Shown piece by piece: positions 41,581-45,773 of a stretch of 45,773 bases of DNA; the stretch's first letter is position 1, and each line of letters begins with the position of its first letter. The notes under the pieces were generated by a model, which made no database searches, had not been told where the DNA came from, and saw only the letters and a program-made list of their open reading frames with translations. Source of the DNA: Candidatus Gastranaerophilales bacterium (GTDB lineage Bacteria > Cyanobacteriota > Vampirovibrionia > Gastranaerophilales > Gastranaerophilaceae); the NCBI GenBank assembly GCA_944324235.1, contig CALUVN010000011.1, positions 1 through 45,773 on the forward strand. The letters are read 5' to 3'. Both the position numbers and the translations under genes were made by a program.

Positions 41581-42531
41581 ATGACAGTTTTAGATTTTGA
41601 AAAACCTATTATGGAAATTCAAGAAAAGATTGAAGAACTAAAGAAAATAAGTGCGGAGTCCGGTATGGATTTAAATAAAGAAATAGAAACATTTGAACAA
41701 CAGGCTGATGATTACAAAAAAGAACTTTATGCTAATTTGAAACCATCTCAAAAATTGCAGATTGCAAGACATCCGGAAAGACCTAATTTTCTTGATTATG
41801 TTAATCTAATGTGTACTGATTTCATAGAACTTCACGGAGACAGAGAAGGAATGGATGACCGCGCTATTATCGGCGGACTTGCTAAACTTGACGGACGTCC
41901 TGTCATGATTATCGGTACAATGAAGGGTAAATCCACAAAGGAAAATCTTGAGTATAACTTCGGTATGCCGCAGCCGCAAGGTTACAGAAAGGCTTTGCGA
42001 TTGTTTAAGCATGCCAGCAAGTTTAAATTACCTATAATCACAATTATTGATACCCCTGGTGCTTATCCCGGTATAAGCGCAGAAGAAACAGGACAAGGTG
42101 TTGCTATTGCTACAAATTTACGTGATATGGCAAAATTGGAAGTTCCTGTTATCGCTATTATTTCCGGTGAAGGCTGCTCGGGTGGTGCTCTCGGACTTGC
42201 AGTTGCTAACAAAGTTTATCTGCTTGAACATGCTTATTATACTGTTATTTCACCGGAAGGCTGTGCGTCAATTTTGTTCCGTGATGCTTCTAAAGCTGCA
42301 GTGGCTGCAGATGCTTTGAAAATTACAGCTCCTGATTTGATGAAATTCAATATTATTGACGGTGATATTAAAGAGCCTGTCGGCGGTGCTCATAATGATT
42401 ATGATTTGATGGCTAAGAATATGAAAGAAACTATTCTTTCAGCTCTTGCGGATTTAGACAAGATGAGTCCTGAAGAACTTAAAAACGACAGGTATGATAA
42501 ATTCAGACGTATGGGTGCATTTTTGGAGTAG
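41581..42531 (+). CDS. accA: Acetyl-CoA carboxylase carboxyltransferase subunit alpha
   Basis: AccA is the second half of the carboxyltransferase. The 316-residue protein has the usual N-terminal helical region (FEKPIMEIQEKIEELKK), then LSPSQ-like LKPSQKLQIARHPERP, the FIELHGDREGMDDRAI block, the NFGMPQPQGYRKALRL core, ITIIDTPGAYPGISAEE and SGEGCSGGALGLAVA. GAGGT precedes the ATG. The adjacent accD-accA arrangement is common but not universal; accB and accC are not here. prmA follows after six bases. Confidence 0.97.
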   Translation: MTVLDFEKPIMEIQEKIEELKKISAESGMDLNKEIETFEQQADDYKKELYANLKPSQKLQIARHPERPNFLDYVNLMCTDFIELHGDREGMDDRAIIGGLAKLDGRPVMIIGTMKGKSTKENLEYNFGMPQPQGYRKALRLFKHASKFKLPIITIIDTPGAYPGISAEETGQGVAIATNLRDMAKLEVPVIAIISGEGCSGGALGLAVANKVYLLEHAYYTVISPEGCASILFRDASKAAVAADALKITAPDLMKFNIIDGDIKEPVGGAHNDYDLMAKNMKETILSALADLDKMSPEELKNDRYDKFRRMGAFLE

Positions 42532-42537
42532 TTTTAT

Positions 42538-43467
42538 ATGAACTCTTATTACGAACTCCAAATCAAGATTAATCCTGCAATAGAAGATATTGTTTCTGAC
42601 ATTTGTTTTGAAAATCTTCCGTGTGAAGGAATTGTTATGGCTGAAGAAGCTTATAAAGACTTAGAGATGATATCAACTACAGAAGGTACATTGAGGGTAT
42701 TTCTTACAGGAGAGTCTGACCATGCTGAACTGATTTCTGAATCTTATATTCGGAATCTTTTCAAAGAACAGCGAGCACTTCTTAAATCCCGCGGTTTTAC
42801 GGATGACGAGCTTGGCAGCTGGGAATTTTCTTTTGTTGAAAAAGAAAATGAAGATTGGTCACGTAAGTGGAAAGAAAAGTGGGATATCACAAGAGTTTCT
42901 GACAGAATTGTAGTAGTGCCTGACTGGCTTGAATATGCCCCGAACGCTGATGAAATTGTAATACGCCTTGAGCCGGGGTGTGCTTTTGGCACAGGTACTC
43001 ACCAGACTACTCAGCTTTGTATGAAGGCTATTGAGCATTATATGCCAAAACATGCAAGAGTTGCAGATATTGGAACAGGAAGCGGAATTTTAGCAATTTG
43101 TGCCGCTAAATTCGGTGCGACATACGTTTACGGCTGCGATAATGATGAAACAGTTATTGATGTTGCGCGTGAAAATGCCGCAAAAAACAGTGTTGAGTGT
43201 ATTTTTGAGTTGAATACAGCCGATAAATTAACCGAAACTTTTGATTTTATCTGTGCAAATATTTTGCATAATGTTCTTGCTGAAATAATGGGAGATTTGA
43301 AAAAACTCATGAATCCTGATGCTAAAATGGTGTTGTCAGGTATTTTGAATGAGAAAAAACAAGTCGTTCTTGATGCAATTGAAAAATACGGACTGAAACT
43401 TATTGAAGAAATGCATCAAGACCAATGGGTTGCGCTGATTGTTAAAAATGTGGAGGCGTTTTATTGA
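42538..43467 (+). CDS. prmA: Ribosomal protein L11 methyltransferase
   Basis: PrmA trimethylates lysines and the N-terminus of L11. The 309-residue protein has the small N-terminal L11-binding domain (about 1-100) and a Rossmann methylase domain with GCAFGTGTHQTTQLC, the SAM loop VADIGTGSGILAICAAKFGA and the ANILHNVLAEIM motif. It sits in the acc operon after accA. The following small gene starts in a TTGA overlap with its stop. Confidence 0.95.
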   Translation: MNSYYELQIKINPAIEDIVSDICFENLPCEGIVMAEEAYKDLEMISTTEGTLRVFLTGESDHAELISESYIRNLFKEQRALLKSRGFTDDELGSWEFSFVEKENEDWSRKWKEKWDITRVSDRIVVVPDWLEYAPNADEIVIRLEPGCAFGTGTHQTTQLCMKAIEHYMPKHARVADIGTGSGILAICAAKFGATYVYGCDNDETVIDVARENAAKNSVECIFELNTADKLTETFDFICANILHNVLAEIMGDLKKLMNPDAKMVLSGILNEKKQVVLDAIEKYGLKLIEEMHQDQWVALIVKNVEAFY

Positions 43468-43889
43468 TATACGGCAAAGAATTTGAAATAGTTTTTTCAC
43501 TAGTTTTTGCAGTCTTGTTTGGTTTAATAGCTTATTTTGTGTTCAACATATTAAAAGGTTCATTTAACGAAATATTTGATTGTGATTATTACGATGAAAT
43601 TAAATCAATTTCAAATGCTGAGCCTCTGAAAATATTTACAACACGTATTTCCAGTATAAACTGGCTCATTTATAGAGGGTTTTATGCTGATGTTGAAATT
43701 TATTCAGATTTTATAGTTTTTAAGATTTTTAACAGAGCTTTAGTTGTTAATGATTTTTCAAAATTAAAGTTAACCGGCAAATTTACCTCAACTTTAATTG
43801 TTAATTCAGGTAAAAATAAAATAAAACTTCCGTTAGGTATGGAAGAATATGAATATATAAAGAAATTTTTGGAGGAACACAATGTCTAA
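43464..43889 (+). CDS. Small hypothetical membrane protein
   Basis: This 141-residue protein is not recognised. A single N-terminal membrane helix (about residues 9-31, FSLVFAVLFGLIAYFVFNIL) is followed by a cytoplasmic or periplasmic beta-rich domain of about 105 residues that could resemble a PH-like fold (ADVEIYSDFIVFKIFNRAL). The start is a TTG at 43464 overlapping the prmA stop, chosen because GGAGG lies seven bases upstream. The last eight bases overlap kdsB, whose ribosome site lies inside this gene. It is clearly part of the operon; its function is unknown. Confidence 0.7.
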   Translation: MIYGKEFEIVFSLVFAVLFGLIAYFVFNILKGSFNEIFDCDYYDEIKSISNAEPLKIFTTRISSINWLIYRGFYADVEIYSDFIVFKIFNRALVVNDFSKLKLTGKFTSTLIVNSGKNKIKLPLGMEEYEYIKKFLEEHNV

Positions 43890-44616
43890 AACAGCAATAA
43901 TAATTCCGGCACGTTACGGCTCAAGCCGTTTAGAGGGCAAACCTCTCATTGAAGTTGCCGGTAAAACAATTATTCAATGGGTTTATGAAAAGGCGCAGAT
44001 GTCTAAACTTGCAGATATGATTATTGTCGCGACGGATGATGAACGAATTTTTAACACAGTAAAAGCATTTGGCGGAAATGTTGAAATGACTTCAACATCA
44101 CATAAATGCGGCAGTGACAGAATTAGAGAAGTTGTGGACAGACATCCTGAAATAGATTATATAGTGAATCTTCAGGGGGATGAACCGCTAATTGAACCTT
44201 CAGCCATAGACGAGGTTGCAAGAAATGTCATCGAAGATAGCTCTGCGGATATATCAACGCTTGTAAGAGTTTTAACAAGTGCAGAAGATATTGATAACCC
44301 GAATCTGGTAAAATGTGTTCGTGATAAAAACGGTTTTGCTCTTTATTTTTCAAGATCCAAAATTCCTTATGAAAGAAACCCTGTTTGTGGCGAATTCTAT
44401 GGACATCTCGGTATATACGGCTATAAGCGTGAAGCTTTGATTAAGATGACAACTCTTGCCCAAACTCCGCTTGAGAAAACGGAAAGCCTTGAGCAGCTGC
44501 GTGCTCTGGAAAATGGCATGAAGATTAAAACTTCTGTTGTAAACTTTGCTCCCGTGGGTATTGATACGGCTGATGACCTTGAAAAATTCAAAAAAATTAT
44601 TTCCCAAAAGTTATAA
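43882..44616 (+). CDS. kdsB: CMP-Kdo synthetase (3-deoxy-manno-octulosonate cytidylyltransferase)
   Basis: KdsB activates Kdo with CTP for attachment to lipid A in the LPS inner core. The 244-residue protein shows IIIPARYGSSRLEGKPL, the VATDDERIFNTVKAFGG block, HKCGSDRIREVV, VNLQGDEPLIEP and FYGHLGIYGYKREAL, all characteristic of the family. GGAGGA precedes the ATG. Its presence with the MsbA-like exporter indicates a diderm cell with Kdo-containing LPS or a related glycolipid. Confidence 0.96.
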   Translation: MSKTAIIIPARYGSSRLEGKPLIEVAGKTIIQWVYEKAQMSKLADMIIVATDDERIFNTVKAFGGNVEMTSTSHKCGSDRIREVVDRHPEIDYIVNLQGDEPLIEPSAIDEVARNVIEDSSADISTLVRVLTSAEDIDNPNLVKCVRDKNGFALYFSRSKIPYERNPVCGEFYGHLGIYGYKREALIKMTTLAQTPLEKTESLEQLRALENGMKIKTSVVNFAPVGIDTADDLEKFKKIISQKL

Positions 44617-44623
44617 AAAATGC

Positions 44624-44652
44624 TTGCAATTTTTGTTAAATTATATTAATAT
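44624..44652 (+). promoter_or_regulatory. Possible promoter of the response regulator gene
   Basis: TTGCAA (44624-44629), a 17-base spacer and TAATAT (44647-44652) lie just after kdsB, about 90 bases before the start. The region is so AT-rich that other -10 choices exist, including TATAAT at 44658-44663. Confidence 0.4.
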
Positions 44653-44742
44653 AACGTTATAATTATTTAAAAAATTTAAAAAAAAGAAATATTTTTTAAT
44701 ATTAGTGTTTGAATGTGATTTAATAAACATAAGGAAAAGACT

Positions 44743-45492
44743 ATGACAGAAAATGCAGAAATGACTACCGAGAATGAAGATCGTCAACGTATTCTTTTAG
44801 CAGATGATGAAGCTTCAATCAGACGTATTCTTGAGACTAGATTAAAAATGGCAGGTTATGATGTTTATACAGCCGCAGACGGTGAAGAGGCTGTTAATGC
44901 TTTTAATAAATATAATCCAGATCTCGTAGTTTTGGATGTTATGATGCCAAAGATGGATGGTTATGGTGTTACCAGAGAAATCAGACGTACAGCTGATGTA
45001 CCTATTATTATATTGACCGCTCTTGGTGATGTTTCAGAAAGAATTACAGGTTTGGAACTCGGTGCTGACGATTATGTTATTAAACCGTTCTCTCCAAAAG
45101 AACTTGAAGCACGTGTAAAAGCTGTTTTGAGAAGAACTAATAACAGAGAAACTGTTACACCTAGCGGTAAAGTTACTAAAAATGTTATTACAACAGGTAA
45201 TATCAAAATTGATACTGCTAGACGTCAGGTATTCAGAAAGAATGAAAGAATTCGTTTGACAGGTATGGAATTCAGCTTGTTGGAACTTCTTGTAAACAAT
45301 TCAGGTCAGGCATTTTCAAGAAACGAAATTTTGCAGCATGTTTGGGCATATCCGCCTGATCACAGAATTGATACCCGTGTAGTTGATGTTCATATTTCAA
45401 GATTGCGTTCTAAACTGGAATCAGATCCGGCAAATCCTGAATTGATATTGACTGCCCGCGGAATTGGTTATATGTTCCAACGCATTAACTAA
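44743..45492 (+). CDS. rpaB: RpaB-like OmpR/PhoB-family response regulator
   Basis: This 249-residue two-component regulator has a receiver domain with acidic pair Asp21/Asp22 (LLADDEASIRRIL), phospho-acceptor Asp65 (VVLDVMMPKMDGYG), Thr92 and Lys114, then a winged-helix domain ending SRLRSKLESDPANPELI and ARGIGYMFQ. The stretch LTALGDVSERITGLELGADD, then VIKPFSPKELEARVKAVLRR, is close to cyanobacterial and plastid RpaB (Ycf27). RpaB with histidine kinase NblS/Hik33 is essential in cyanobacteria and controls light and redox stress genes. No kinase gene is adjacent here. A single-gene unit is implied by the flanking gap and the terminator after it. Confidence 0.88.
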   Translation: MTENAEMTTENEDRQRILLADDEASIRRILETRLKMAGYDVYTAADGEEAVNAFNKYNPDLVVLDVMMPKMDGYGVTREIRRTADVPIIILTALGDVSERITGLELGADDYVIKPFSPKELEARVKAVLRRTNNRETVTPSGKVTKNVITTGNIKIDTARRQVFRKNERIRLTGMEFSLLELLVNNSGQAFSRNEILQHVWAYPPDHRIDTRVVDVHISRLRSKLESDPANPELILTARGIGYMFQRIN

Positions 45493-45508
45493 GATTAGTA
45501 TTTAAACA

Positions 45509-45550
45509 GAAAAAGATTCTTCCTTGATTTTAAGTGGAGAATCTTTTTTT
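45509..45550 (+). terminator. Terminator after the response regulator gene
   Basis: AAAAAGATTCTTCC and GGAGAATCTTTTT pair with one bulged base around a ~12-base loop, followed by more Ts to 45550. It shares its AAGATTCTTC arm with the ycf23 terminator. Confidence 0.85.
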
Positions 45551-45626
45551 ATGTAAAAAAATTGTATTTAAGAGTAATAAAGTTCTGGACAAAAAATATT
45601 TATGTGTTAATATAATTTATGTCAAT

Positions 45627-45703
45627 GGCGTCTGTCGTCAAGCGGTTAAGACCTCGGATTGTGGTTCCGATATGCATGGGTTCGAATCCCATCAGACGCC
45701 CCA
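45627..45703 (+). tRNA. tRNA-His (anticodon GUG)
   Basis: GCGTCTG (45628-45634) pairs with CAGACGC (45693-45699). An encoded extra G at 45627 (G-1) faces C at 45700, the tRNA-His hallmark. The anticodon arm CGGA-TTGTGGT-TCCG gives GTG, and the T-arm GGGTTCGAATCCC is standard. CCA is encoded at 45701-45703. A TATAAT at 45611-45616 lies 11 bases upstream. Confidence 0.96.
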
Positions 45704-45726
45704 TTTTTAAGAATAGCAAATTTTAT

Positions 45727-45750
45727 AAGAGCCTTAAACGGCTCTTTTAT
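45727..45750 (+). terminator. Terminator after tRNA-His
   Basis: AAGAGCC (45727-45733) and GGCTCTT (45740-45746) form a perfect 7-bp stem with a 6-base loop, followed by TTATT. Confidence 0.8.
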
Positions 45751-45773
45751 TGTTATTGTTAGTTTTGAGCCGT

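Overview
The window reads as one AT-rich chromosomal stretch from a diderm bacterium on the non-photosynthetic side of the cyanobacterial lineage. The best fit is a gut Melainabacteria / Vampirovibrionia (Gastranaerophilales-type) genome. The evidence is a cyanobacterial/plastid-type Ycf23 (DUF561) protein, an OmpR-type regulator that closely resembles cyanobacterial RpaB, a SigF-like sigma factor beside a prepilin peptidase, and outer-membrane/LPS genes (MsbA-like exporter, KdsB, MlaE). No photosynthesis gene is present. GatC suggests the transamidation route for Gln- or Asn-tRNA. The lineage call is an inference from recognised families, not a database result.

Layout. 1-573: three tandem ~100-bp structured repeats at the window edge, then an AT-rich gap with a hairpin and a doubtful small minus-strand ORF. 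574-3751 (+): MsbA-like exporter, a small unknown protein and a CHAP-like hydrolase. 5445-3741 (-): thioesterase, pseudouridine synthase, coaE. 5491-8308 (+): short rubredoxin, tRNA-Pro, yidC, a small unknown gene, queA. 12220-8332 (-): tRNA-Gly, an MscS channel, rlmH, an M49-like metallopeptidase and a P-loop kinase. About 12220-12618 holds a candidate structured RNA with a strong terminator. 12619-17294 (+): ppiC-like, M24 peptidase, SpoU methylase, dnaA, ruvA. 19151-17291 (-): sigma factor and pilD. 19278-26367 (+): gatC, pyrG, two divergent complex I / group 4 hydrogenase-type membrane subunits without catalytic partners, an MFS sugar transporter and a B12-binding-type radical SAM protein. 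29657-26455 (-): winged-helix protein, mlaE, ilvE, HtrA-like protease. 29814-32284 (+): ycf23 and a GT2 glycosyltransferase with a cysteine cluster. 39397-32298 (-): a dcw-type block in transcription order murF-mraY-murD-ftsW-murG-folC. 39583-45703 (+): rplU, rpmA, a 51-aa unknown protein, accD, accA, prmA, a small membrane protein, kdsB, the RpaB-like regulator and tRNA-His.

How the genes fit together. Most encode core functions: envelope building (dcw genes, MsbA, KdsB, MlaE, YidC, CHAP hydrolase), fatty-acid initiation (AccD/AccA), translation (L21, L27, RlmH, QueA, PrmA, GatC, pseudouridine synthase) and replication/repair (DnaA, RuvA). Genes are tightly packed with many 1-4 nt overlaps, and strong hairpin-T-tract terminators mark unit ends. 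No insertion sequence, prophage, CRISPR array or rRNA gene was seen.

The most unusual items are the orphan hydrogenase/complex I-like membrane pair, the candidate RNA at about 12.40-12.56 kb, the tandem structured repeats at the left edge, the M49-like peptidase with an HEXXH motif, and the glycosyltransferase with a C-terminal cysteine cluster. No complete new system is evident; these are separate leads.
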